A stretch of DNA of 64,000 nucleotides, taken from Rhodospirillaceae bacterium. GTDB taxonomy: Bacteria; Pseudomonadota; Alphaproteobacteria; Rhodospirillales; UBA2165. The notes under the pieces are model-generated. The model was not told the origin of the DNA and searched no databases. It was given only the letters and a program-made list of their open reading frames with translations. Positions 15,314 through 24,582 of the stretch are shown here, in pieces. Made by a program: the position numbers and the translations under genes. The stretch spans positions 310,001 to 374,000 of the forward strand of contig CANIGJ010000001.1 of the NCBI GenBank assembly GCA_947467145.1. The letters are read 5' to 3'. Numbering within the stretch: position 1 is the first letter of the stretch; the number at the start of each line of letters is the position of its first letter.

Positions 15314-16870
15314 CTACTTCACCCAGCGCACGCTGTTGAGCGCGATGCCCTGCGTGTAGAGAATGTTCACGTCGTCGAACACTAGATCCTTGCTGTGGAT
15401 GATCAGCGAGGGCGCCTGCACGATCGGCGACATGTAACGCTCCTCGTTGGCCTTGCCGAAGATGCGGTTATAAATCTGTTCGCGCTTGGTATCGTCCAAC
15501 TCGACGCGACCCTTCTCGACGAGATCGAGCAGTTCCGGATCGCGCGCATAATTCTGCGCGGTATCGCCGAAGAAATAGCGTGCCGTCGCATCGATGTCGG
15601 GCTGGCCCGCCGAATTGTCCCAGATCGTCACCTGCATATGCGCCTTGCCGTCGCCACGCAGTTTCGTGAAAACGTTGCGCGCCGGAGAATTAACGGTCGT
15701 GCGGATGCCGACCTTGTGCAAATCGCCCGCCACCGCTTCGGCGATTGCCTTAGCCGGCGCCCAGGTCAGGATTTCCAGATCCATGCCGTTGGGATAGCCG
15801 GCGTCGGCCAATAGCTTTTTCGCGCGTGCCGGATCGTAGCTCGGCAGCTTCTGGTCCGGATCGGATTTACACGGCCCCAACCAGTGATGACACATGGAGG
15901 TGAGCTTCGGCTCGTTCTTCATCGATTCCGGCACAAACACCTTGCGCAAGCTATCGCGATCGATGGCCGACAGCACCGCTTCGCGCAGCCGCTTGTCGCC
16001 GAACGGCGAATTGCCCGAACGATTGGCGGTGTCGAAATTGGTGAAGGCGATGTTCACCGTCGGCGAAACATACAGGGCGTAATTCTTTTTCTTCGCGATC
16101 ACGTCGCGGGCCTGTTCGAGATCGACATCGAAGATCACGTCGATCTCGTCGACCAGGACCTTGGCCATCTGGGTCTGCTTGTCGCCGATGGATTGGACAA
16201 CGATGGTGCCGATCTTGCCCTCGGGGAACGAGCCGCCCCAATTGTAGGTGGCGGCCTTCTGCAGCACGATGCCGGTGCTTTCGAGCGAGGCCAAGCGATA
16301 CGGCCCGGTGCCGATGGTGGCGCGGCCGAACTCGGCTTTATCCTTATCGAGGATTTTGGAATGGATGGCGGCCGGCAGGATCGGTGGCTGGTTGGCGATA
16401 TTGATCAGATCGACGCCCGAGCCTTCGTTGACGTGGATCCGCACGGTGTATTTATCGACCTTTTCGACGCTCCTCAGATAACTGTAGCGCGTCTCCTTCA
16501 GGCGGAAATTGTATTTGGGATCGATGGCCGCCTCGAAGGTGTAGATCACATCGTCGGCGGTGAAGTCCGAGCCATCGTGGAATTTCACGTTCTGGCGCAG
16601 CTTGAATTCGATCGTGTTGGGGCTGATGCGCTTCCATTCGGTGGCGAGCTGCGGTTTCAGCTTCTTCTCGACCGTATCCCAATAGAGCAGATTGTCCTGC
16701 ACGACGCGGTCGAGCAGGAAGCCCTCGACACCCGCATTGAACAGGCCGTCGATGTAGCGGATGGGCTCGGAGACCGCGAGCCGCATCGTGTCCTTGGATT
16801 TTTGTGCCTGCGAAGGGCCCGCCATCGCGATGGCCGCAAACGCCGTGGTAACGAGCAACAGGCTCTTCAT
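15314..16870 (-). CDS. ABC transporter substrate-binding protein, family 5 (oligopeptide/nickel type)
   Basis: The protein is 518 residues. After a signal peptide of about 22 residues (FAAIAMAGPSQAQ) the SBP_bac_5 pattern is clear: LYWDTVEKKLKPQLATEWK, FKLRQNVKFHDGSDFTADDVIYTFE, IGTGPYRLASLE, and FGDKRLREAVLSAIDRDSL. The family binds peptides, glycosides or opines and feeds DppBCDF-type importers. No permease or ATPase is nearby. It is the last gene of the nine-gene leftward operon, 62 bp after the third MFS gene. Confidence 0.9.
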   Translation of the reverse strand: MKSLLLVTTAFAAIAMAGPSQAQKSKDTMRLAVSEPIRYIDGLFNAGVEGFLLDRVVQDNLLYWDTVEKKLKPQLATEWKRISPNTIEFKLRQNVKFHDGSDFTADDVIYTFEAAIDPKYNFRLKETRYSYLRSVEKVDKYTVRIHVNEGSGVDLINIANQPPILPAAIHSKILDKDKAEFGRATIGTGPYRLASLESTGIVLQKAATYNWGGSFPEGKIGTIVVQSIGDKQTQMAKVLVDEIDVIFDVDLEQARDVIAKKKNYALYVSPTVNIAFTNFDTANRSGNSPFGDKRLREAVLSAIDRDSLRKVFVPESMKNEPKLTSMCHHWLGPCKSDPDQKLPSYDPARAKKLLADAGYPNGMDLEILTWAPAKAIAEAVAGDLHKVGIRTTVNSPARNVFTKLRGDGKAHMQVTIWDNSAGQPDIDATARYFFGDTAQNYARDPELLDLVEKGRVELDDTKREQIYNRIFGKANEERYMSPIVQAPSLIIHSKDLVFDDVNILYTQGIALNSVRWVK

Positions 16871-16932
16871 CGTCGCCTCCCGTAAAAACCGAAACCTACC
16901 CGATGACGCTCTATGGCGCCGTTGGGCTCATT

Positions 16933-18210
16933 TCAGGCTTCGGCGCGGGCCTTGTCAATTGTGATCGGTTCCTCGTCGCGCAGGGACTGCACGTCCAAGG
17001 CGTCGATCCGGCGTAGTTTGGGGAATAGAAACGCCCAGGCGACGGCGACCAGGACGGTCCCCATACCGCCTGCCACCACCGAGGTGACGACGCCGATGAC
17101 CGCCGCCAAGGAACCGGCGCGGAACTCCCCCAATTCGTTGGAGGCGCCGACGAACATGTTGGTGACGGCAGACACGCGCCCGCGCATCTCGTCCGGGGTG
17201 GCGAGTTGGATGAGGGTTTGGCGGATATAGACGCTGACCATATCGGCTGCACCCGCCACAGCGAGGGCCACGATCGACAGCCAGACGGTTTCGGAAAAAC
17301 CGAACACGGTGATGGCAGCGCCGAAGATGCCGACCGTGACCAGCAAGATACGCCCGGCATGACGGCGCACCGGCACACGGATCATGATGAGGCCGCAGGC
17401 GACCGCACCGACTGCGATGGAGGAACGCAGAATGCCCAAGCCTTCCGGCCCGATCTGCAAGATGTCCTTGGCATAGATCGGCAAAAGCGCCGTCGCCCCA
17501 CCCAGCAGGACCGCGAACAGATCTAGGGAGACCGCGCCCAGGATGATCTGACGGTCGAAAATGTAGCGCAGGCCGGCAAAGATGGTCGCGGGGCGCACCG
17601 GTTCCTTGCTGATCACCTGCACGCGCGTGCGCAAGGAACTGATCAGCACGAAACAGCAGCAATAGATGGCGCAAACGATGGCACAGACGGTGGAGGCGCC
17701 GGTCGTCAGCAGCAAACCGCCGATCATCGGCCCGAGGATGACAGCCAGTTCCCACGTCGCGTTGGACCAGGCGACCGCATTGGGGAAATGTTCGGGCGGC
17801 ACGACGTTGGGCACCAGCGCACTGCTGGCCGGCGCCGAGAACGTCCGTCCCGTGCCGATGATGAAAACGATGAGCAGCACCAGCACGACGGATGGCGTCT
17901 CGGCCGAGAAGACCAGGAACAGCAGAAGAGAGGCAATGAATTGCACGCTGTAACTGGACAGAATGACGAGGCGGCGCGGGAAACGGTCCGCGACGATGCC
18001 GGCCGGCAGGAAAAAAATCAGGTTCGGCGTGAACAGACAGAGCCCGACCAGACCCAGAATGAACGGGTCGGCCGTGATGACATACATTTCCCAACTGATC
18101 GCGACCTGCAGCATCGCGGTCGCCATCGCGCTCAGGATGCGATTGACGAAGACGATACGGAAATCGCGATGGCGGAAGGCAACGAAACTGGAGATTTCGT
18201 GGTCAGCCAT
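16933..18210 (-). CDS. MFS transporter, EntS/MFS_3-like (paralogue 3 of tandem triple)
   Basis: The protein is about 425 residues with 12 predicted transmembrane helices. It begins SSFVAFRHRDFRIVFVNRIL, the marker shared by all five MFS proteins here, and has VADRFPRRLVIL in loop 2-3 and ATPDEMRGRVSAVTNMFVG in the C-terminal half. Closest recognisable group is the enterobactin-exporter-like MFS_3 set, which exports small molecules. ATG 18210 overlaps the end of the preceding MFS gene by 8 bp; the longer start lacks support. Substrate unknown. Confidence 0.87.
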   Translation of the reverse strand: MADHEISSFVAFRHRDFRIVFVNRILSAMATAMLQVAISWEMYVITADPFILGLVGLCLFTPNLIFFLPAGIVADRFPRRLVILSSYSVQFIASLLLFLVFSAETPSVVLVLLIVFIIGTGRTFSAPASSALVPNVVPPEHFPNAVAWSNATWELAVILGPMIGGLLLTTGASTVCAIVCAIYCCCFVLISSLRTRVQVISKEPVRPATIFAGLRYIFDRQIILGAVSLDLFAVLLGGATALLPIYAKDILQIGPEGLGILRSSIAVGAVACGLIMIRVPVRRHAGRILLVTVGIFGAAITVFGFSETVWLSIVALAVAGAADMVSVYIRQTLIQLATPDEMRGRVSAVTNMFVGASNELGEFRAGSLAAVIGVVTSVVAGGMGTVLVAVAWAFLFPKLRRIDALDVQSLRDEEPITIDKARAEA

Positions 18211-19483
18211 TTTGTGAGGCCCGGCGGATCGAGTCCGGGTCCAGCCCATCGACGGCGCGCAGGCGCGGGAACAGCGGCACCCAAAGTGCGATGATGCCGA
18301 GCACGCCGAGACCGCCGATCACCACGGAGGGCACCACGCCCACAGCCTCGGCCAGCAGACCGGATTTCAACTGCCCCAGGTCGCTCGAGCCCAGGGTGAA
18401 CACGGCATTGACCGATTGCACGCGGCCGCGCATGTCGTCGGGTGTGGCCAACTGCACGATGTTGTCGCGCACATAGACGCTGATCATGTCGGCGGCGCCG
18501 CCGACGAATAGTGCCCCCATCGACAGCCATAGGTTGGTCGAAATGCCGAAGACCGCCATGGCAGCACCGAACAGCGCAACCGCGCCCAGCAGGATGGCCC
18601 CGGCGTGATGGCGGATGGCAAAATGGGTCAGGGTCAGCGCGCAGACGGTGGCGCCCACCGCCCAGACCGAGCGGAGGAAGCCGAGCCCAAGCTCGCCGAC
18701 ATGCAGGATGTCGGTCGCATAAATCGGCAATAGCGCGAAGCAGCTGCCGGCCATGACGGCGACGAAATCGAGGACCATCGCGCCGCAGACGATCTGACGG
18801 CTGAAGATAAAACGAAAGCCCGCAAACAGAATCGCCAGGGTTACCGGACCGCGCGCCTGGGCCTGGCGCGGCGTACGCACGAACAGGATCAAAACCACGC
18901 AGATGGCGAACATCACGGCGATGGCCGCAAAGGCGAAGGCCGTGCCGAGCGCCAAAAGGAAGCCGCCGACGGCCGGGCCGATCACCATCGAGAGCTGACG
19001 CGCCGACGACGACCAGGCCACCGCATTCGGCAGATGTTGCGCAGACACGACGTTGGGCAGCAAGGCCGCCCCGGTCGGTTGCGAGAACGCGCGCCCGGCA
19101 CCCGCCAGCGCGATCAGGCAGAGCGGAACGAAGGGATGGACATTGCCGGCCGTGAAGGCGGCCAGCAGCAACAGCGCTGCGCATCCTTGCACGGTGTAGC
19201 AGACGGCGAGGATCAGACGGCGCGGGTAACGATCCGCCACCATACCGGCGATAGGAAAGAACAACAGTGCGGGCAGGAAGGCGAACAGCCCGACAAGGCC
19301 CAGATAATATTCCTCGCGCGTCGCCTGCCACATCTCCCAGCCGATGGCGATCTGCAACGAGAAGATCGCCATGCTGCTGGTGAAGCCGGTGACAAACACG
19401 AAGCGGAAATTACGATGGCGGAAAGCCGCCCAGCCGGTGATCGAACTTTCGTCAATGCCGTCCGTTGGCGCCTCAGCGGCCAC
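18203..19483 (-). CDS. MFS transporter, EntS/MFS_3-like (paralogue 2 of tandem triple)
   Basis: The protein is 426 residues from GTG 19483, chosen because GAGGA sits 9 bp upstream and the start overlaps the previous gene's stop by 11 bp. The longest open frame would add 66 arginine- and serine-rich residues lying inside the upstream gene. The core starts GWAAFRHRNFRFVFVTGF and shows 12 hydrophobic segments, MVADRYPRRLIL, and ATPDDMRGRVQSVNAVF. Coupled on both sides to other MFS genes. Confidence 0.85.
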   Translation of the reverse strand: MAAEAPTDGIDESSITGWAAFRHRNFRFVFVTGFTSSMAIFSLQIAIGWEMWQATREEYYLGLVGLFAFLPALLFFPIAGMVADRYPRRLILAVCYTVQGCAALLLLAAFTAGNVHPFVPLCLIALAGAGRAFSQPTGAALLPNVVSAQHLPNAVAWSSSARQLSMVIGPAVGGFLLALGTAFAFAAIAVMFAICVVLILFVRTPRQAQARGPVTLAILFAGFRFIFSRQIVCGAMVLDFVAVMAGSCFALLPIYATDILHVGELGLGFLRSVWAVGATVCALTLTHFAIRHHAGAILLGAVALFGAAMAVFGISTNLWLSMGALFVGGAADMISVYVRDNIVQLATPDDMRGRVQSVNAVFTLGSSDLGQLKSGLLAEAVGVVPSVVIGGLGVLGIIALWVPLFPRLRAVDGLDPDSIRRASQNG

Positions 19484-20771
19484 GTTCGATGTCCTCACGC
19501 AGCGATTCGACCGCCAGCGCATCGACATTGCGCAGGCGTGGGAATTTCCACGCCCAGAGCAGCGCCAAACCGGCGGTACAGACGGCGCCGAGGGCGACCG
19601 ATGGCACGGCGCCGAGAACAGCAGCGATGGAGCCTGCGCGAAAATCGCCGAGCTGGCCCGAAGCGTTGGTGAACACTCCATGCACCGCGCCGACGCGACC
19701 GCGCATTTCGTCCGGCGTGGCGAGTTGAATCATGCTGGCGCGAATGAACACGCTGACCATATCCGCGACACCGGCCAGCGCGAGTGCCGCGATCGACAGG
19801 TACAACGACGTCGAGATGCCGAATATCAAGGTCGCGAGACCGTAGACGCCGACAGACAAGAGCAGGATGCGCCCGGCATTGCGTTTAACGGGGATGTGGG
19901 TCAGCGCCAAGCCGCAGGTCACGGCGCCCAAGGCCAGGGACGCGCGCAGCATACCCAGACCTTCCGGCCCGGTCTGCAGAACATCCGTCACATAGACCGG
20001 CAGCAACGCATTGACGCTGCCGAAGATGACGGCGAACAGGTCGAGCGTGATCGCGCCCAGAATCACCTGACGATTGTAGATATAGCGGATACCGGCCAAG
20101 AGGCTTTCAATCGTTACCGGTCCGCGCGCGCGTTCCTGTCCGCGCGTTTTTACGATCAGGATGAAAATAGCGCCGACGACCAAGCTGCACGACACCGTCT
20201 TGAAGACCACGTCAGCACCCAGGAGCAGGAGCCAGCCCGCAATCATCGGTCCGATAACGACCGAAAGCTGATGCGCCGAACTCGACCAGGCGACGCCGTT
20301 CGAGAAATGATGCGCTGGCACGATGGTCGGCAGGATCGATTGCTGGGCGGGCTGCGAAAAGGCGCGAGCCGTCCCCAACAGGAACAGCAGCACATAAACC
20401 ACCGACATGCTCGGCAGTGGATCCGACAGCACGACCATCAGGAAATACGCACAGATCGCCTGCAGAACGTAGCTCGCCGCCATGATCTTCTGACGCGCGA
20501 TGCGGTCCGCGACCGTTCCCGTCAGTAGGAAGAACAGAAGATTGGGCGCGAACAGCGCCAGCCCGATCAGGCCGAGCGTCAATTCATCTTGGAAAATGCG
20601 CCAGACTTCCCAGCCGATAGCGAGCTGGAGCATGACGCCCGACATCCCATTGATGATGCGGACGAGAATGAAAAAGCCGAAGCTCGGCGTTTTGAACGCG
20701 GCCCACCCAGTGGTCGTGCCGTGGGACGACGGAGTTGAGCTAGCTGGAGTTTCGGTGCTGGGTTCGGACAA
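19473..20771 (-). CDS. MFS transporter, EntS/MFS_3-like (paralogue 1 of tandem triple)
   Basis: The protein is 432 residues. GWAAFKTPSFGFFILVRIIN marks the first helix, with TVADRIARQKIM and ATPDEMRGRVGAVHGVF as in its neighbours. The start is a TTG at 20771 without an obvious ribosome-binding site; no ATG or GTG offers a better position before helix 1, so the start is uncertain. It follows the dienelactone hydrolase gene by 15 bp and is probably translated from the same message. Confidence 0.85.
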   Translation of the reverse strand: MSEPSTETPASSTPSSHGTTTGWAAFKTPSFGFFILVRIINGMSGVMLQLAIGWEVWRIFQDELTLGLIGLALFAPNLLFFLLTGTVADRIARQKIMAASYVLQAICAYFLMVVLSDPLPSMSVVYVLLFLLGTARAFSQPAQQSILPTIVPAHHFSNGVAWSSSAHQLSVVIGPMIAGWLLLLGADVVFKTVSCSLVVGAIFILIVKTRGQERARGPVTIESLLAGIRYIYNRQVILGAITLDLFAVIFGSVNALLPVYVTDVLQTGPEGLGMLRASLALGAVTCGLALTHIPVKRNAGRILLLSVGVYGLATLIFGISTSLYLSIAALALAGVADMVSVFIRASMIQLATPDEMRGRVGAVHGVFTNASGQLGDFRAGSIAAVLGAVPSVALGAVCTAGLALLWAWKFPRLRNVDALAVESLREDIERGR

Positions 20772-20786
20772 ATCAGGTTCGGTCGG

Positions 20787-21521
20787 TTACGACGCCTTTC
20801 GCAAAGCTTCGGGCTTGCCGTCACCCTTGAGCCCTTCGAGGATCGCCAAGGTGCGCTTCATGGAGAAATCGTAAGCGCCTTGATCGTAAGCCGCAGTGGC
20901 GAGCGACATCATGTAGCCGTGCTTGATCGCCGGCAGCACGTGATATTCCACGTTCGGCATCTTTGCCGCCATCTTGGGATAGAAATCTTTCACTTCGTCG
21001 TTCAGCGCGTGATCCTCGCTGCCCCAGATCAGGCACACCGGCTGGGTGACGCCTTCGAGATCCTGCGTATAGGACCACATCTGCGAGCCGTGGCAGGAGA
21101 TGCCGGCATCGTAGCCCAAACGCTTCGGTCCGATGCTGGCATAAGGCCCGCCGTAGCACAGTCCGATATTCGCAACCTTGCCGTTGCTGCCCGGCAGTTT
21201 GCGGATGGCGGCCGCCACATCGATCATGTCCTGCTCGCCGGTCTTGATCTTTTCCTCACGCGGCTGGGCACGCGGACGGATGCGTTCGTCGCCCTGTACA
21301 AGCGGCCCCGGCGTCGCGGCGCGCCAGAACAGATCGGGCGCATAAGCGATGTAACCGGCGGCGGCGAAATCATCGCAGAGTGCCCGCACATCCTTATCGA
21401 CGCCCATCACCGCACAGGCGACAACGATGGCCGGAACCTTTTCCGTGGTGTTCGGCAGAGCGACGTAGCAGTCGAATTCGCCACCTTCGGTGGATTTGAT
21501 CTTGATGTCTTTTCCAGCCAT
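20787..21521 (-). CDS. Dienelactone hydrolase family protein
   Basis: The protein is 244 residues of alpha/beta-hydrolase fold. The Cys-Asp-His triad of dienelactone hydrolases is visible: Cys122 in GLCYGG, Asp170 in WGSEDHA, His201 in KHGYM. Classical members open 4-carboxymethylene-butenolides from halocatechol breakdown. The context of a flavin monooxygenase, SDR and MmgE/PrpD genes in one operon supports a ring-cleavage or lactone-hydrolysis role. GGAGGCTTCC precedes the ATG. Confidence 0.88.
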   Translation of the reverse strand: MAGKDIKIKSTEGGEFDCYVALPNTTEKVPAIVVACAVMGVDKDVRALCDDFAAAGYIAYAPDLFWRAATPGPLVQGDERIRPRAQPREEKIKTGEQDMIDVAAAIRKLPGSNGKVANIGLCYGGPYASIGPKRLGYDAGISCHGSQMWSYTQDLEGVTQPVCLIWGSEDHALNDEVKDFYPKMAAKMPNVEYHVLPAIKHGYMMSLATAAYDQGAYDFSMKRTLAILEGLKGDGKPEALRKAS

Positions 21522-21558
21522 GGAAGCCTCCTGGTTCGCTTATTCGACTGCTATCGGA

Positions 21559-22959
21559 TCACTTACCCTGCATGAGCGCGACGAGCTTGTCCACCGACTT
21601 TGCCTTATCCAAGGTCGCCATGGCCTTGAGGATCGCACCCGCATTCTTGGCGCCCAATACCGGTTTGATCAGGTCGTGCGCCTTGGTCTCGACCTCGTCC
21701 ACCGTCATCGGATTTTCCGCCGTACCGCGCACCGCTTTGGCGTGGTGATAGACGCGGCGACCGTCCTTTAGGTAGATCGCGGCCGCGCCCTGACGCGGAT
21801 TCTTCGCCTGGCCTTCGCCGCCCAGCTTGTCGTCGGTGAGCAAGGTCACCTTCTTCAGCATGGCCTGGACCGTGGCCGTCTTCGCGCGGGTAAAATCGTG
21901 CGAGGCCGCGAACGACAAGGTGCCGTCGAGGATCATGACCGCCGACAGATACTGCACGTTGATGTCGAGCATCGAGCGACGATCGACGACCTGCGCCGAA
22001 CGCGGCGACAGGAACACCTCGGCCTTCACCACATCGCTCGGCTTGATCTTGTATTTGGTGATCAAGGCGTACAGCGCGTCCATGACGGCTTGCGCGGGCG
22101 AACCCACCGACCAACGCTTAATATTGGTACGCAAAATTTCATAAGGCTTGCCGAAGGTCGCGAAGGATTGCGCGATATCGCCCTGGTGATAATTCGCCTT
22201 GAAGAAATTCACCTCGCCGTCGAGCGGATCGGGCACGCCGGTCATGCCGGACTGCACCATCATCGCTGCTTCGATGCCGCCGCGCGCCGGCAGGCCGGCG
22301 AACACGAAGGCCTTTTCGACGTGGTACGGATCGCGGAACAAGGTGGCGAGACCCGAGGCCGATTGCGTCGCATAGGACAACGCCACCGCCGTGCGGTCGA
22401 CATCCAATTTGGCCAGCGACGCCGCCGCCGCGGCCGCACCCAGACAACCCGCAACCGCGTGGCTGTCCTTGCCGGTGACGCGCACGAACTTTTCGCCGCC
22501 CAGCGCCATGCCGATCTTGGCGCAGACGTCGTAGCCGACAGCGACCGATTTCAGGAATTCGAGGCCGGTGGATTTCTCACGCTCGGCCATGGCGAGTGCC
22601 GCCGGGATGACCGCGCAGCCGGGATGGGTGAGCGAGAATTGATTGGAATCGTCGGTCTCGTCCGCATGCGCGGTCATGCCGTTGGCGAGCGCCGCGACCA
22701 CCGCATTGGTGCGGATCTTGGACGCGATGACGCCGGACGAGCCGCTGTTGGAGGCGAATTGCTTGGCGTATTTGATCGCCTGGATGCCGGGCTCCATATC
22801 GGCGCCCGAGATCATGGCGGCGAAGGTATCGAGCGCATGCAATTTCGCGCGCTCCATCATCTTCGCATCCAGCTTGCGCTTCATCGCGCCCGCAGTGAAT
22901 TCCGCGGCCACTCGGCTGTAGGTTTTAGCTGTCGATTTCTTCGTTGCTTTCTTCGCCAT
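21559..22959 (-). CDS. MmgE/PrpD-family protein
   Basis: The protein is 466 residues. MmgE/PrpD hallmarks include LHALDTFAAMISGADMEPG, TAHADETDDSN with SLTHPGCAVIPAALAMAE, and AVAGCLGAAAAAASLAKLD, followed by the smaller C-terminal lid domain. Relatives are 2-methylcitrate dehydratase, cis-aconitate decarboxylase and many uncharacterised hydratases, so a dehydration, hydration or decarboxylation of a polycarboxylic intermediate is likely. The first 14 residues are Lys-rich (MAKKATKKSTAK), an unusual addition. It is 4 bp from the SDR gene upstream. Confidence 0.9.
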   Translation of the reverse strand: MAKKATKKSTAKTYSRVAAEFTAGAMKRKLDAKMMERAKLHALDTFAAMISGADMEPGIQAIKYAKQFASNSGSSGVIASKIRTNAVVAALANGMTAHADETDDSNQFSLTHPGCAVIPAALAMAEREKSTGLEFLKSVAVGYDVCAKIGMALGGEKFVRVTGKDSHAVAGCLGAAAAAASLAKLDVDRTAVALSYATQSASGLATLFRDPYHVEKAFVFAGLPARGGIEAAMMVQSGMTGVPDPLDGEVNFFKANYHQGDIAQSFATFGKPYEILRTNIKRWSVGSPAQAVMDALYALITKYKIKPSDVVKAEVFLSPRSAQVVDRRSMLDINVQYLSAVMILDGTLSFAASHDFTRAKTATVQAMLKKVTLLTDDKLGGEGQAKNPRQGAAAIYLKDGRRVYHHAKAVRGTAENPMTVDEVETKAHDLIKPVLGAKNAGAILKAMATLDKAKSVDKLVALMQGK

Positions 22960-22963
22960 GGTC

Positions 22964-23722
22964 TTATCCTACGTAATAGCCGCCGGTGAGATGGATGGTG
23001 TGCGCCGTCACATAGCGCATGTCGTCGGACACGACCGACGCGATGGCGTCGGCGATGTCATGGATGTCGCCCGCGCGCCGCAGCGGGATCTTATCGTCGG
23101 GACGGCCGCCGCGCAGCATCTGCAAGCGGTCCGGTCCGTCCTCGACCGCTTCGATGCGGCCGGGCGAAATGCAATTGACGCGGATGCCCTTGGGCCCCAA
23201 TGCCGAGGCAAGCGAACGGGTCAGTCCGACGAGCGCCATCTTGGCGGTCGGCTGCGCCGGATTGGCCACACCCGTGAAGGCGGAACCGCCGCCCAGGTAA
23301 ATGATCGAGCCACCCGCGCGCATGTGCGGCGAGCCGTATTTCGCGAGCATCATGCCGCCGTCGACGATCACCGCGAAGGTGTTGCGCCACTTGTCGAGCG
23401 AGATGTCTTCGAGCTTGTCGTGATTCCGGTCGACCGCGTTGTGCACGATGATGTCGATATGGCCGAACTGCTTCACCACCGCATCGATCAGGCCCTTCAC
23501 CTCGTCTTCCTTGGTCAGGTCGGCGAGATGGCCCATGACCGGCACGCCGATTGCTTTGATCTCGGCGACCGTCTCGTCCATCGGGCCTTTCGACTGGCGC
23601 GTGGTGACGACGATGCTGGCGCCGTCGGCGGCGAGGCGCTTGACGATCTGACGCCCGATGCGGCGCGTGGACCCGGTGACGATGGCTACTTTTCCGGCGA
23701 GCGGGAGCGGACGGTCCGCCAT
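22964..23722 (-). CDS. SDR-family protein lacking the catalytic Tyr
   Basis: The protein is 252 residues. The Rossmann start GKVAIVTGSTRRIGRQI (TGxxxxIG) is intact, with NAV for the NAG motif and a Ser in YLGGGSAF. Where SDRs have Tyr-x-x-x-Lys this protein reads Gln-Pro-Thr-Ala-Lys, so the acid/base Tyr is replaced by Gln while Lys remains. The C-terminal ISPGRIEA and HLTGGYYVG are normal. It may bind NAD(P) without classical dehydrogenase chemistry. ATG 23722 is used; the longer frame has no SDR-like sequence. Operon member between hydrolase and MmgE/PrpD. Confidence 0.85.
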   Translation of the reverse strand: MADRPLPLAGKVAIVTGSTRRIGRQIVKRLAADGASIVVTTRQSKGPMDETVAEIKAIGVPVMGHLADLTKEDEVKGLIDAVVKQFGHIDIIVHNAVDRNHDKLEDISLDKWRNTFAVIVDGGMMLAKYGSPHMRAGGSIIYLGGGSAFTGVANPAQPTAKMALVGLTRSLASALGPKGIRVNCISPGRIEAVEDGPDRLQMLRGGRPDDKIPLRRAGDIHDIADAIASVVSDDMRYVTAHTIHLTGGYYVG

Positions 23723-23757
23723 ATGTTTATCCAATCCTAGAAAATGATTGCGGGAAA

Positions 23758-24582
23758 TTATTCGGCGGCGGCACTCGTCACGATGAAGGCCTCGCCACGG
23801 TCGAAGAAGTCGCGCATCAGCCGCGAGAAGCGTTCGGGCTGATCCACGTGGATGCAGTGTTTGGAATCGTACATATAAATAAGGAAATGCCGCTGCAGCC
23901 CGTCGCACAGGATGCGCATGCCTTCGAGCGGGATCATCTCCTCATCGGTGCCGTAGGCGACCAAAGTCGGCGCCGAGATATCGCCGAGGCGCGCCACCAG
24001 ATCGGCATCGAGCGGCGTGCCGCGATGATAATGGCGCGTCTTGCCGGCGTTCGCCTTGACCATTTCGCGCGTGCGATCGTCAGGGATGCGCTTTTCCGGA
24101 TGCTTGAACATCTGGCGGAACAGTTCGCGCGTTTCAGCCGGGATACCACCCTTGCCTTCGACGCGATAACCGGCCGGATTTTCCAGCACGAGCAGATCGA
24201 TGACATCGGGATGCAGGGCGGCGACCCACGACGCCAGCCAGCCGCCAAACGAATGGCCCCACAGATCGCATTTGCCGCCGAGTTTCTTGCGCACGAAATC
24301 GGCGATCAGGCCCGCGAGCTTCTGCATGCTGTCGACATCGGGCACATAATCGGTGCCGTCGTGGCCGGGGATGATCGGCATATAGATGCGCCGGTCGGCC
24401 GCCAGCAATTCGTGCGTCGCCGATTTATACAGCCCGCCCGCGCCGTGCAGATAGACGACCGGCAAGTGTTCTTTGCCGTCGGCATCCACGCCCTTCTTGC
24501 CGCCAACCCAAAAGGTCAGCTCGCCCTGCTTCAGCTTGGCGATTTGCGATTTGAAGATGGGTTTCTTCACGGCGGCCATCAT
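23758..24582 (-). CDS. Alpha/beta hydrolase
   Basis: The protein is 274 residues. Features are the oxyanion-hole HGAGG (about 46-50), nucleophile elbow GHSFGG with Ser111, acid strand VAYGTDEE and catalytic His in CIHVDQPERF. It resembles carbon-carbon bond or ester hydrolases of aromatic meta-cleavage pathways. Two consecutive ATGs (24582, 24579) overlap the stop of the upstream monooxygenase gene, so translation is coupled. Confidence 0.87.
   Translation of the reverse strand: MMAAVKKPIFKSQIAKLKQGELTFWVGGKKGVDADGKEHLPVVYLHGAGGLYKSATHELLAADRRIYMPIIPGHDGTDYVPDVDSMQKLAGLIADFVRKKLGGKCDLWGHSFGGWLASWVAALHPDVIDLLVLENPAGYRVEGKGGIPAETRELFRQMFKHPEKRIPDDRTREMVKANAGKTRHYHRGTPLDADLVARLGDISAPTLVAYGTDEEMIPLEGMRILCDGLQRHFLIYMYDSKHCIHVDQPERFSRLMRDFFDRGEAFIVTSAAAE

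Noticed and set aside
19484..19681. 66-codon N-terminal extension of the middle MFS gene
   Set aside because: Lies inside the preceding MFS gene, is Arg/Ser-rich, and GTG 19483 has a ribosome-binding site.
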